64,000 bases of DNA from Areca catechu (Eukaryota; Streptophyta; Magnoliopsida; Arecales; Arecaceae). The notes under the pieces are model-generated. The model was not told where the DNA came from. It did no database searches and saw nothing but the letters and a program-made list of their open reading frames with translations. Made by a program: the position numbers and the translations under genes. Below are positions 1 to 9,996 of the stretch, piece by piece (position 1 is the first letter of the stretch; each line of letters opens with the position of its first letter). The stretch is from NCBI GenBank assembly GCA_021397845.1, contig CM038047.1:123920112-123984111 (forward strand). Direction: 5' to 3'.

Positions 1-515
1 GAGGGTAAAGTGAACGAGCCTCTGAACTTAGGAGCTCTTCCCTTGTATGAAGACCACCTGAAAGCCAGCCTTCACTTCCCAATTCATAACTTCTTTGTTT
101 AGATTTTCAACACCTATAGAGTCATCCCCTCCCAACTGACCATAAACAGCATTAGGGTTCTTTGTGGCTTCGTAGTCCTGTGTAGGGAGGCCAACATAGA
201 GTCGTGGGCATCTTTATTCTCCAATTTTTTCTTGTTAAATCAAGACTTCAGGAGTCAGGAGTGGTGGATGTTAAGTCCATGCCCTGGCCGGAAGATACTA
301 GAGGGCTTCCATCCACCATTCATGGATGGAAGTCCCAATACTTCTTTATAGATAGCCTGGAGCCATGGGTCTTTGAGGTAGCCTGGAGGGAGCCGAGGCC
401 GAATGCCCTGAATGGGAGGAAGGTCTCAAGGGCCGACAAGGCCAACTTCCATAAGTTGGATGATGAAGACCCGAAGTTCGTCGGCTTCATGCTCCACGAG
501 GGGAGTCTCCATTAG
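1..515 (+). pseudogene. Antisense ORF of Tat1, N-terminal domain (putative gypsy-type transposon protein)
   Basis: Read on the plus strand, against the direction of pol, this stretch gives fragments such as LYEDHLKASLHFPIHNF, SQLTINSIRVLCGF and WKSQYFFID. These are the conserved blocks of the plant protein family usually annotated as putative gypsy-type transposon protein (Pfam PF04195, from memory). Several frame changes and a stop near 103 break it, and the window begins inside it. In Tat/Retand elements such an ORF sits between pol and the 3' LTR and is transcribed from the opposite strand. Its function is unknown. The same family is found in the second Tat element at 31330-32420. Confidence 0.7.
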
Positions 516-709
516 GTCAGACTCAGCCAGCACCCAATGTTAGGTAGGATGAGAGCTATAGAGGAGAAGAGAGAGAGACTGACTACTTCATTTCTCGTTG
601 GCTTTGCAACCGTACCATACTTTAACTTTGTTTGTTGATAGGCGGGAAGATGAAGCCAGATCGGGCGATCCTTTCGACATGATCTGCACAGCGGAGGGCT
701 ATTCGCATT

Positions 710-2035
710 ATGGAGCTGACCATGCAGGAGCCGAAGAAGCAGGCGGCCGAACCAGTGCCCGAAAGGCCAAAGAAACAACGGACGGCAGAACCGTCCACCA
801 CGGTGGTGTCGATCAGGTTGGAGGATGACATGCCTCTGACCGAACGCCGAAGGGTGATTGCTTCCAAGCGATCATCTTCGGGTGGGCAGCCGATCGCTCG
901 GTCAGAGGGGAGGCTTCCTATGCCGATCGAGGCAGACGCGGCCCCTTCGCCCCCACCGTTGGAGCTGATTATGGCAACCTCCCCGACCATCAGGGAAACC
1001 CCTACAGGGGAGGGGCCATCGACCGTTGATGAGAGGGCCGGCGGCGCTCATGTGGAGGAGGAGCGCCGAAAGTGGCGCAATGCCAAGGAGGCTAAGGAGA
1101 TGCTTCAGAGGGCCGCTCCTGACAACGACGGGCGGTCGGTGAACAAAACCCGGAAGGAGTTCCCTTTGTCATCTTCTTGGGGTGAGTATCACTTTTCCTG
1201 TCTTCACTTCGAATTTATGATTGGCGATTCACTAACTGTGCATGTCTGTCGGCAGCTTCTCAAAGACAACCTTTTGATGGACGACGGCCTGGGCGAGCTG
1301 CTCGATCTGATGGAGCAGTTGACCCAAATGGCCGAAGCGGCAGAGCTGGCGAGGGACATAGCCTGGGAGGCGCTGACAGCCTCCAGAGAAGAGGTACTCG
1401 GCTTAAGGGCCGTAGCGGTAGAAGTGTCCACATTGCAGGCCAAGTTGGAGGCCCAGAAGGAGCAGTTGAAGAGCTTGCTAGCTCAAAAGGTGGATCGGGA
1501 AGCAAGTCTAAAAAATAAGAAGAAAAAGATCAAGTCCCTGACTCGTCAGCTGGCCATCAAGGAGGGGTGCCTGACCGAGTGCGAGGTCCGTGCGCAGGGC
1601 CACCAGGCAGTGGCAGAGAGATATAAGGGCCTGCTGAAGACGACCCAGGAACTACTGAAGATGGGCGGTTAGAAGGCCGTTGCAACCTACAAAGCCTCGG
1701 AGGACTTCACCGAGGAGATGAATGAAGCTGGGATGGTTGGATTCGGCTACGGATATGATGAGTGCCTGGGAAAGGTTAGTGCAGCCTTCCCAGACCTCGA
1801 TTTATCATTCCTTCAACCACCAAAGCTGGTAGAAGAAGAGGGTTTGGAAGCAACGGATTCGACTGCCCGAGCAGCCGATGCTCCAGTAGAGGCCGTCGTA
1901 GAAGTGACCGGAATGTATGCCCTGGTTGGAGCCGAAGCAGAAGCAGCTGGAGGGGCCAAGGGGGCAGAAGCGGCTGTTGTTGCCGAGGGGTCCAGTGTAG
2001 CCATAGTTAATGTAGCTCCCAAAGGGCAAACCTAG
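710..2035 (+). pseudogene. Antisense ORF of Tat1, coiled-coil and C-terminal part
   Basis: One frame stays open from 710 to 2035 except for a single TAG at 1670-1672. The first about 140 residues are rich in P, S, R and E. Residues about 185-320 form a long heptad-rich coiled coil with many E, K, L and A. After the stop the frame continues with KAVATYKASEDFTEEM and then FGYGYDECLGKVSAAFPDLD, a motif typical of the C-terminus of plant transposon-associated proteins. The tail is Ala/Glu-rich. It lies on the strand opposite to gag-pol and continues the fragment at 1-515. Function is unknown. Confidence 0.7.
1182..1255 (+). other. Candidate intron in antisense ORF 1
   Basis: A strong plant donor (GTGAGTATC) and an acceptor (CTGTCGGCAG, after a T-rich stretch) delimit 74 bases just before the coiled-coil region. 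The length is normal for a plant intron. The unspliced frame is also open, and removal of 74 bases changes the frame, so either an indel has occurred or the intron is no longer functional. The second Tat element has a similar donor and acceptor pair at 32239-32320. Confidence 0.45.
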
Positions 2036-2257
2036 TTGTTTGTAAAGGTCTGACCTTCAGCTTTTGTAAAAAAGCTTTTTGAGAAGAAATGAAAAACTTT
2101 TTTTTCTTTTTACATTGTCTCATATCCTTCTCTCTGAGATCTCACTAAGTGTGGACCAGTCGGCTGATCTGAGTGGTTGGTCAGACCTCTAGGGTAAGCA
2201 TCGAACAGTGACTCCAGCTGAACTAGATTCTAATAGGATTTCTGCTCTAAGTACTAG

Positions 2258-2465
2258 TCCATCGGCTTTCCGGACCAAGAAGTGGTTGAGGTAGCGGTCG
2301 GATTTCAGCTCAGGCCGGAGCAACGAGCTTAGAAATTTTAACCTAAGTGTTGGTCCATCAGCTTTCCGGACCTAGAAGTGGTTGAGGTAGCGGTTGGATT
2401 TCAGCTCGGGCCGGAGCTACGAGCTTAGGAATTTTAACCTAAGTGTTGGTCCATCGTTTTCCTGG
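2258..2465. repeat. 96-bp tandem repeat between pol and antisense ORF
   Basis: The block starting tccat-c-gctttccgg recurs at 2258, 2354 and 2450, giving two full units of 96 bp and a partial third. It lies in the 3' untranslated part of Tat1, a position known in Tat/Ogre elements to carry variable tandem repeats. Confidence 0.85.
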
Positions 2466-2468
2466 ATT

Positions 2469-2655
2469 GGGCTGCCCTAGAGCCTTTGCCGACCGGAGTT
2501 GGACTTTTAGAAGTGGGCTACCCTAGAGCCATTGTCAACCAGAGTCGGACTTTTGAAAGTGGGCTGCCCTAGAGCCTTTGCCGACTGGAGTCGGACTTTC
2601 GGAAGTGGGCTGCCCTAGAGCCTTTACCGACTGAAGTCAATCTTTCGGAAGTGGT
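2469..2655. repeat. 46-bp tandem repeat, four copies
   Basis: The phrase ggctgccctagagcc recurs with starts at 2469, 2516, 2562 and 2608, a period of 46 to 47 bp. Units end in a GGAGTCGGACTTT-like motif. The array directly follows the 96-bp array and directly precedes the integrase end of pol. Confidence 0.85.
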
Positions 2656-2699
2656 TCGTAGAAGAAATGTGGACTTCTTTGAAAATATTTGCAGAGGTT

Positions 2700-3600
2700 G
2701 TCTACATTCCACAAACACGCCATCTATCGTCCGTCTAAAAATTCAAGTCGATAGGTGCCAACTAGAATCACTTCGACGACCCGATAAGGTCCTTCCCAAT
2801 TTGGGAAAGCTTGCCTTGCTCGGTCGACCTCAAAACTTGGATTCTCCACAGGACCAGGTCTCCGACTTGGAAAGCTCACACTTTGACTCACGAGTTGTAA
2901 TATTTTTCCATCTTTTGATGGCATACCGCCATCTTCATGCTTGCCCGAAGTCTAGTTTCTGCAAGCAAGTCCATGTCAGCCCTTCGCTGCTCGAAGTTGG
3001 TCGGTTTGGCATAGTGGTCAATCTGAAGAGATTGAAGAGAGGTCTCAATAAGGATGACAGCATCACTTCCATATGTGAGGTTGAATGGAGATTCGCTAGT
3101 TGACGCTCTGGTGGTTGTCCGATACGCCCATAATACTGAGTGGAGTTCCTCTGCCCAAAGTCCCTTTATCTCAATAAGCCAGGTCTTCAGCCTGTGCAAG
3201 ATTGACCGGTTTGTGATTTTAGCCTCTCCATTGCACTGAGGGTGACCGATCGATGTAAGTCGGTGAGAGACATGATATTGCTGACAAAAGTCTTGAAATT
3301 TAGAGTTGTCAAACTGTCTTCTGTTGTCAATATTAATCATCCAGGAAATGCCGAATCGAAAGATGATATTGTTCCAGACGAAGTTCTCCACCTTGGCCTC
3401 CGTTATCTGTGCTAGTGGTTCAGCCTCCACCCACTTGGTAAAATAGTCGATGGCCACAAGCAAAAATTTCCATTTCCTGGAGGCCGGGGCAAAGGGTCCC
3501 AAGATATCCATCCCCCACTATGCGAACGGCCATGGGGCGGTGATCAGAGTCTGCTCACTGGCGGGTCTCCTTTGAATGACGGAGTACCTCTGACATGCAT
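2700..3600 (-). pseudogene. Integrase core and C-terminal domain, Tat1
   Basis: Minus-strand frames give MDILGPFAPASRKWKFLLVA then IDYFTKWVEAEPLAQIT, the start of the DDE catalytic core including the first Asp (MDI). The second Asp region reads SWMINIDNRRQFDN, and the glutamate region reads HPQCNGEAKITNRSI, both altered from the usual TDNG and NGQ-E-N. Further on, GPYRVVEVILVGTYRLEFLD is the C-terminal strand region common to gypsy integrases. A frameshift between 2888 and 2924 separates core and C-terminus. The enzyme would join cDNA to host DNA, but this copy is not functional. Confidence 0.85.
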
Positions 3601-3607
3601 CGCACTT

Positions 3608-3764
3608 TCAGACGAAGTCCGATGCATCCTTCTGAATGGTGGGCCAGTAATATCCCTGCCGGATGATCTTGTAAGCTAAGGATCTTCCTCTGAGGTGGTC
3701 GCCACAGATGCCTTCATGGACTTCTTTGAGGGCGTAGTCAGCGTCTGTCGGCCCCAAGCACTTT
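3608..3764 (-). pseudogene. Integrase zinc-binding domain, Tat1
   Basis: The minus strand encodes ADYALKEVHEGICGDHLRGR followed by SLAYKIIRQGYYWPTIQKDA, the H-H part of the integrase H2C2 finger. The upstream continuation has been displaced to 5642 by insertion of the solo LTR W1, which breaks the frame at 3764/5637. Confidence 0.8.
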
Positions 3765-3826
3765 TGATGCAGAACGGAAGCTCTGATACCAAAAATGATG
3801 CAGAACGGAAGCTCTGATACCAAAAA
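3765..3826 (-). repeat. Two 31-bp LTR-end units each containing a PBS copy
   Basis: TGATGCAGAACGGAAG followed by CTCTGATACCAAAAA occurs twice in tandem, at 3765-3795 and 3796-3825, before the ordinary LTR end at 3827. Each unit has the terminal 11 bases of the LTR and the complement of TGGTATCAGAGC, the binding site for initiator tRNA-Met. The units lie inside the target-site duplication, so they were part of the integrated DNA end. Confidence 0.9.
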
Positions 3827-5400
3827 TGATGCAGAACAAAGAACAAAGAAGCGTATGCGGAAGTAAAATTAAGATTAATTCTTTTTATATATATATATAT
3901 ATATTTCAGAAATTGGCTTCGACTCAAAGTAAAGTTAAACTAAGTTGATGGAAACTAGGTAAGGATTGAAAGCACAATTTAAAAGAAGCTAAGTTATCAG
4001 AGTAGTTCAGAAGTAACGGATCGCTGGGGGTTGAGAAACTCCCAGACCTAGGGTTTCGCTCTGAACTTTCAACAGGACAGAAATAGAGAGGAGAGATGGG
4101 TTACCAACCAAACAATGATCTTCCCAGAATTTGGGTGGAAGAACTCTCTCGGGCAGATTGTTGGATCCTCGGATTCGGCTATCTTCGTAATGGATCCTCC
4201 AATACTGGTCTCGTGGATGGGTCGGCTGCTCCTGGACTCAAGATTTGGAAAGAAGAAAAACAAGTGATGGATTCAGATACTCGGGAAGGATTTACCAGTT
4301 CGAAGAACTTGAAGGCTGATGTCGCTAAGATCCGGATTCTCTTGAAGGCTGATTCGACTCCCTCTGGAAAGAGCTTTGGATCTGAAGTATCCGGACTGTA
4401 GCTGGATGCTGGTGGTCGGCCTGAACTTGGAGAAAGAGGCCGTGAGAAGTGGGATAGGCTAGGGATTGGTGGAAAGAAAAGAATGATGGGCGGCTAGGGT
4501 TTGGGAGTGGAGTGGCTAACCTAGGGTTTGGGTTTTGGAGATCTCACACCTCCTCAAGATTCTTGGGGAACCCGGATTTACTCCCTCACGGAGCTCAACA
4601 CCTGGATGCAAGTGCGGAAGAGAGAAAACACAAAGTTTGCTCACAAAAAAATTTGGTTTCATTCATCTGATCCTTTTCAAACTTACATGGGGGTTTAATT
4701 TATAGGCCATTACAAGAGAGTAGGGTTTTACATCTTCCCATGTGGGACTAAAGGAGGGGATCTTCAAATTAGGATATCAATCCCTACTCATATGGCCGGC
4801 CAATTAATTCCAAAGTTGATTGAAGCTTCAAAAAAGAAAGTGGGTGGCGCCTCCTTGTCTTGACCTCCAAGAAAATATTTTTTTCCTTCTATGCTTGACC
4901 TTATCTGGAAGTGTTTGGGCGCCTCTTAACCTTGCCCTCTAAGAGAAAATTTGTTGCCTTTTATATCTGGCTTTAGTTGGAATGATCAGGGCGCCTCCTA
5001 ACCTTGCTTTTCAAGAGAAATCTCCTTCCTTCCATGGCTCAACCCTTTTGGATACCTCCTTTTCTTTCTCCCCAAGTTATGGCTCCTTCTAACTTTGTTT
5101 TGAGTATTTCTGGCAGGTAATGGGCGCCTCCTTGAATTTCTCTCCAAGAGAATTTCTTCCCTTTCATAGTTTGGTTCTTTTGGGAAGTCTTGGGCTGCCC
5201 CCTTGATTTGTGGACCCCTGGTGGATTTCTCCTCAATTGGCGCATGAAAGAGGGGAGCTGCTATCTGTGGTGTGGGGACCAAAGCCTGCTGGATGGAGAT
5301 GTGGTGCCCCCTAGACTCAAGCGTATGGCTGGGAGTGTGGCTGGGAGTGTGGCGCCCACTTGCTTGGCCTTGGGAGAAAATGTAACACCCCCAGGTTGAA

Positions 5401-5498
5401 GCCCTAGTCCACTACTGAGTCAACATGACTCAACAAAATAAAAATGCAGGCCCTAGTCCACTACTGAGTCAACATGACTCAACAAAATAAAAATGCAG
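5401..5498. repeat. 49-bp tandem duplication within LTR W1
   Basis: The 49 bases starting gccctagtccactactgag at 5401 are repeated exactly from 5450. Each copy carries the inverted pair gagtcaacatgactcaac. The other W LTRs have one copy of this segment, so the duplication is private to W1. Confidence 0.9.
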
Positions 5499-5524
5499 GT
5501 AATACAGACTCAAACTAAAATTGA

Positions 5525-5539
5525 GTTGATCAAGTCAAC
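5525..5539. promoter_or_regulatory. Paired W-box-like palindrome in LTR W1 U3
   Basis: gttgatcaagtcaac is an inverted pair of TTGAC-type motifs about 100 bp inside the U3 end of the LTR. The same palindrome stands at the same place in the other three W LTRs. TTGAC is the core of WRKY-binding W-boxes. A regulatory role is inferred. Confidence 0.4.
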
Positions 5540-5641
5540 CCTTATTACAAGCCAAAAACCCTAATTCTTCGGGCAAGGTTAATCAGAGATCCAGATGGAG
5601 CTCTGAAGTCTTCTTCTGAGTCTGGTGCCCGCACCAACTTT

Positions 5642-6350
5642 AATAGCGACTGTGAGAATGACTGCTTATACTGGACACCGTCAAGGATGACATACTTAGA
5701 GGCCATCAAGTGCACCCACTTGGCCTCCGTCGAATTTTACGGAAGAGTTCCTTTAGCCAGGAAGGTGAGGATCGAATCCATCCAAGAAGTTTCATGTTCC
5801 ACCTGGTGGACCTTGGTTAGCTCTTCCGCAATACTAGGGTGCCGCAGATGCTCCATAAAAGTTCGGTCAGAAGTCCTGCTGGCAGCTGTAGCCAACCTTG
5901 ATAGAGCGTCTGCCCGAGAGTTCTATAGACGAGGTATGTGGAGGATTTCAAAAAATCTAAATAGAGAAATGAGGTTTTGTACCTTGTTTAAGTATTTTGC
6001 CAGGGTCGGATCCCTTGCTTCAAACTCCCCTTTTACTTGATTAACCACCAGTTAGGAGTCGGAGAAGACTCTGAGTCGGCCGATGCCCAGTTCGTTGGCG
6101 ATTTGTAGCTCCGCGAGGAGGGCTTCGTACTCCACTTGATTGTTCGACACTTGAAATAAAAAATGTAATGCATATTCCAGCTTTTCCCCATCCGGGTCGT
6201 CCAGGTTCAGTCCAGCCCCACAGCCTGCAAGGTTGGATGCTCCATCCATGTGGAGGGTTCAGGCTGGTTCGGCTTCATAGATGGCATCGGCTTCAGATAC
6301 TTTGGGCATTTGAGGAGACGTTTCCTGTCTCCATGTATACTCTACAATGA
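5642..6350 (-). pseudogene. Second (archaeal-type) RNase H and linker, Tat1
   Basis: The minus strand reads MDGASNLAGCGAGLNLDDPD, then NNQVEYEALLAELQIANELG, the aRNH form found in Tat-lineage pol after the first RNase H. Further along are NSRADALSRLATAA and ETSWMDSILTFLAKGTLPEN, the linker that leads to the integrase finger. The segment stops at 5642, where solo LTR W1 begins. A stop follows HIPRL near 5935. The usual first catalytic Asp and the Glu of VEYEAL are visible. Confidence 0.85.
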
Positions 6351-6352
6351 AT

Positions 6353-6919
6353 TCAGCAATTACCTGGGCCTTCAAGGCGGATCATGGCCAGAAAGAGATG
6401 TCGAATTCGTATAGCTTGATAGCCCACTTGGCGAGCCGACTGGATGTATCTGCGCTCTGAAGGATTGCCTTGAGGGGTTGGTCGGTCATCACCATAATCG
6501 GATATGCCTGGAAATACGGTCGGAGCCGCTTGGTGGACGTGACCAAAGAATATATTAGCTTTTGCATCTTGGGGTATCTTGTTTAGGTATCGTGGAGGAC
6601 TTTGCTGATATAATAGATGGGCTTCTGCTGTCCGTCCTCTCCGACTCACACGAGGACGATGCTGATCACTTCGTCCAATGCCGAAAGATAGAGGTATAAA
6701 GGTTCCCCCTCCATCGCTTGACAGCAACGGAGGGTTCTTCAAGTACTCCTTCAATGCTTCGAAAGTCGACCGATACTCGTCAGTCCAAACAAAACCCTCC
6801 GACCGACGCAGGGTCTTGAAGAATGGTAGGAACTTCTCAGCCGAATGGGAAATAAAACGGTTGAGAGAGGCGATTCGACCGGTGAGCTCTTGCACTTGCT
6901 TTTTGTTGGTTGGATGCGC
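6353..6919 (-). pseudogene. First RNase H domain, Tat1
   Basis: The minus strand shows NRFISHSAEKFLPFFKTLRR and GFVWTDEYRSTFEALKEYLK, the thumb/connection that follows reverse transcriptase. Next comes a frame-broken RNase H with MVMTDQPLKAIL and LAKWAIKLYEFDISFWP. In an intact element this degrades the RNA of the RNA-DNA hybrid. Several frameshifts are needed to read it through, so it is dead. Confidence 0.85.
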
Positions 6920-7650
6920 CATCTAAGTGACGGCCTTTATCTTATTAGGGTTCACTTCAATTCCCCTCTATGTGACCAGAAAACCAAGGAACTTGCTAGA
7001 GGTTACCCCAAAAGTATATTTCATGGGATTCAGCTTCATCCGATGGTGCCTGAGTGCATCAAAGGATTCCTGCAAGTCCCTGATGTAGTCAGCCTTATGG
7101 AGACTCTTCACTATCATGTCATCCACATAAGCCTCCATGATCCTGCCTAGCTGACCTTTGAACACTCGGTTGATCAACCTTTAAAAGGTGGCACCGGTGT
7201 TCTTCAAGCCGAAGGGCATCATCTGAGAATAGTACAGTCCCTTGTCGGTGACAAAGGCGGTCTTCTCCTCATCTTCTTGATGCATCTTTATTTGATTGTA
7301 GCCGAAGAAGGTGTCCATAAAGCTGAGAAGTTAGTGGCCGGTCTTGGCATCCACTAGCTGATCAATCTTGGGTACTGGGAAGCTATCCTTCAAACAAGCC
7401 TTATTGAGGTCGGTGTAATCTACACAGATCCTCCACTTCCTGCTGGCCTTCTTCACCATAACCACATTTGCCAGCCACTCAGGGTAGTGGACTTCCCTGA
7501 TGAAGCCAGCATCACAGAGCTTCTTTACTTCCTCATCAATGGCTTTCTGTCTTTCGACAGCAAAGCTTCTCTTCTTCTGTCGAACAGGTCGGTAAGTCGG
7601 ATCGACATTGAGCTGGTGAGTGATGACCTCCGATGGTATTCCAGGCATGT
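6920..7650 (-). pseudogene. Reverse transcriptase, Tat1
   Basis: From the right end, the minus strand reads VDPTYRPVRQKKRSFAVERQ, then GFIREVHYPEWLANVVMVKK, then WRICVDYTDLNKACLKDSFP with the first catalytic Asp region, then MMPFGLKNTGATF and finally AYVDDMIVKS with the catalytic YVDD box. This is a typical gypsy RT finger-palm order. A stop after DAKTGH and another near ATF interrupt it. Confidence 0.88.
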
Positions 7651-8061
7651 CCGATGCTGACCAAGCAAAGACACGGCGTTCCTCCTAAGGAAGCCGATCA
7701 GTTCTGACTTAAAGTCTTCGCTGAGAGAACCTCCAATCTGAAGGACATTGGTGGGATCATCCTCTCAAAGGGGAACAAACAGAATCTTTTCTCCCAGCTG
7801 ATCGAGGCCATCGATCTCAGCTCTCAGATCAAGTTGCTCCAAAGTGGGATGGCCTTCTGACTATTGGTTCATAATGGTCAGACACTGCTTGGCCATCCGA
7901 CGGTCTCCCCTCATCACTCCGACCCCGCTCCTGGTCGAAAATTTCGCCAACAAATGGTAAGTGGACATGATGGTTCTAAATTTGTTGAGGGCCGGTCGAC
8001 CCAGGATAGCATTGTAAGGCAAGGTCTTCTGAATGACCACAAAATTGATGGGGAGGGTTTT
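7651..8061 (-). other. Protease-RT spacer of Tat1, no recognisable domain
   Basis: About 400 bases between the protease and RT motifs. On the minus strand it reads as frame-broken polyprotein with AILGRPALNKF-like pieces near 7990-8020, typical of the protease tail. Nothing else is recognisable. Confidence 0.5.
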
Positions 8062-8277
8062 CTAGAAAGGCTCCATCCCGATCATCACAGGGAGAACTAT
8101 CTCCCCTTCCACCCCGACAGAGTTACCCCCGAAGCCCGTCAGCGGAGTGGGGGATTCCTGCAGCATGGATCTGGAGAGATTCATTCTCACAAAAGAAACA
8201 TACAGCAATACCTCTGTCAAGCTTCCATCATCTATAAGTATTCTCCTTACATCGTAGTTGGCAATCACTACCGACAC
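8062..8277 (-). pseudogene. Retroviral-type aspartic protease, Tat1
   Basis: The minus-strand ORF reads VVIANYDVRRILIDDGSLTE and then LTGFGGNSVGVEGEIVLPV. DDGS is the Tat-lineage form of the D-S/T-G active site, and the second part is the flap and beta-strand region. Such proteases cut the Gag-Pol polyprotein. It lies between the gag zinc-finger-like region and RT, as expected. Confidence 0.75.
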
Positions 8278-8460
8278 GACTATAGGGTCATTTTCAAAAA
8301 CATGAATCTCCAGAAGATCTTCATCAGAGAAAGTGATGGCATTGGAGCCCCGAGACCTTTTAGCAATATCAGTCCTATCCTCATAACTTCCTCCGGATCG
8401 TCAATGCAGCATGCCAACATCCCCACCAGTCAGTCTCTGATTACGGAGCTCTGTCTACTC

Positions 8461-9672
8461 TTAAGGGTTTCGAGCATTTGATGCTTCAGTCCGATACCGA
8501 TGGGGTCGGACATACTTGTGCAGGTATCCCCTCCGGATGAGGTCTTCAATGGCATCTTTCAGTTGTAGACACTCTTCAGTACTATGCCCGTGATCCCTAT
8601 GGAACCGATAGAACTTATCTTTATTTTTTAGGGCAGGAGGGCCCCTCATCGGCCGAGACCTTTGCAGAAAGGTCTCATTCTCGATCTCCATGAGGATCTT
8701 CTCTCTTGGCAGGGACAGAGGCGCGTAAGTCTCGAACCTTCGGAGGAAGTCTCTGGGCTTCGGACTTCGATGTTGGGCCGACTGCTGACTATCACTCGGA
8801 GGTCGGACTTCAGAAGCCTTGTCACTTCGCTTCTTGGAGGTTGACCTTCCCTCAGCTTAACATCGGCTAGCTACTTGTTCTTCTGCCAAAGCATACTTTT
8901 ACACTCTGGCCAGGAGCTCACTGTAGCTTATCGGATGTTTCTTATCCAGGGAGAAGGTCAGCCTGGATGAGCGAAGCCCTCGCTTGAAGGCTAACATTGC
9001 TACAGCCTCATTCAAATCCGGGGCTTCCATGGCCGCTGAGTTGAAATAGGCCATGAAATTCTGAAGGGTCTCTCCCTCTTTTTGCAGCACAAGGAAGAGG
9101 CGGTCGGTATTCCTCGGGGTCTGACTGCAAGTCCTGAAATGGAAAAGAAAAAGTGATTCGAGTTAAGAAAAGGAGTGGATCAGACCTGGCCGGATGGCGA
9201 AGAACCACATTCGGGCGATCTTCTTAAGGGTAGCAGGGAAGGCGATGCAGTGAAGAGCATCAGAGGTGCCTTGTACTATCATATGGGCTTTGTACATGCC
9301 CAAATGGTCCATCGGGTTAGTGGTACCGTCATAGGGGTCCACTTATAAGATCTTGAAGTGGCTGGGAATCATCTCCGCCAGAATCTCATCAGAGAACGGG
9401 AGAAGGGAGTCGTATGCCTATCCCCCTTCTGCCTTCTGCCGGAGGGCGATTTCAGCAATGCGCTCTTCCATGCGCATGATCTTGCTGGCATAGTCCTTCG
9501 GAGGTTTGGTGGCAAGCCGACCATCGACCGAGATGGATTCGGTGTAGGAAGGCAAAGCAGACCTTGCCCTTTTGCCATCTGCACGGTCACCCAAGGACCT
9601 CCGGGGTTCCGTGGTGGTGTGAGAACAATGCTGAGTGATCTCTGATCGTCGACTTCCCTCAGCAGTAGTCAA
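8461..9672 (-). pseudogene. Gag, Tat1
   Basis: Three recognisable parts lie in different frames. At 9418-9672 is a Ser/Arg-rich N-terminal stretch. At 8899-9208 is LQKEGETLQNFMAYFNSAAM followed by LAFKRGLRSSRLTFSLDKKH, the capsid region of plant retrotransposon Gag. At 8461-8691 is FYRFHRDHGHSTEECLQLKD then AIEDLIRRGYLHKYV, a conserved block near the C-terminus of Tat Gag. Gag would form the virus-like particle. Stops and frameshifts separate the parts. Confidence 0.8.
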
Positions 9673-9996
9673 AGGATTGGAGCAGGAAGCAGCTGGTAGT
9701 TGCTGTTGGTTGTCGGCTGCTTCCTAGAAATGCTGAACTGTAGTGGTAAGCATTTCAATGCGATTCACTAAAGTTTGGAACTACTGCAACCCCAGTGTGA
9801 TGGTAGGTTCTATGGCAGTAGTGGCGTTGGCGGTGACATCATTTTCCCTCGGAGGTTCCTCTAACCTGGGAGGGGAGAAACCTCTTCTAGCAGTGGCATT
9901 TAGAGCTCTTCACATAACCATTTTGTAGCCGGGATGATGGATTCCTCCTTTTGAAGAAAGAATTAAGGGTCGCCCTTCACCTAGCGCCAATCTATT
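9673..9996 (-). other. 5' leader and PBS-like site of Tat1
   Basis: No gene. On the minus strand, TTGGCGCTAGGTGAAGGGCG lies near 9980-9995. This resembles the TGGCGC-type primer-binding site usual in Tat elements and marks the inner edge of the LTR. It has changed enough that the cognate tRNA is not certain. Confidence 0.5.

Larger units (their letters stand above)
3765..5636 (-). mobile_element. Solo LTR W1 (chromovirus family W) with TSD acttt
   Basis: The segment begins TGATGCAGAACG and ends GTGCCCGCACCA. It is flanked by the direct repeat acttt at 3760-3764 and 5637-5641. The sequence matches the two LTRs of the full-length element at 40301-49063 along its length, so it is a solo LTR left by recombination between the two LTRs. 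Orientation is minus: U3 lies on the right, and a TATA-like CTATAAATTAA is present on the minus strand near 4700. Its left terminus is unusual because two extra 31-bp units precede the normal LTR end. Confidence 0.92.

Noticed and set aside
710..2035. Host coiled-coil gene next to a transposon
   Set aside because: Position and strand match the known antisense ORF of Tat elements, and a homologue occupies the same place in Tat2.
3887..3903. TA microsatellite as regulatory signal
   Set aside because: Short simple repeat within the LTR, length differs between copies; no support for function.
4998..5399. Overlapping ORFs in LTR W1
   Set aside because: Same frames are broken in the other W LTRs; non-coding LTR sequence.
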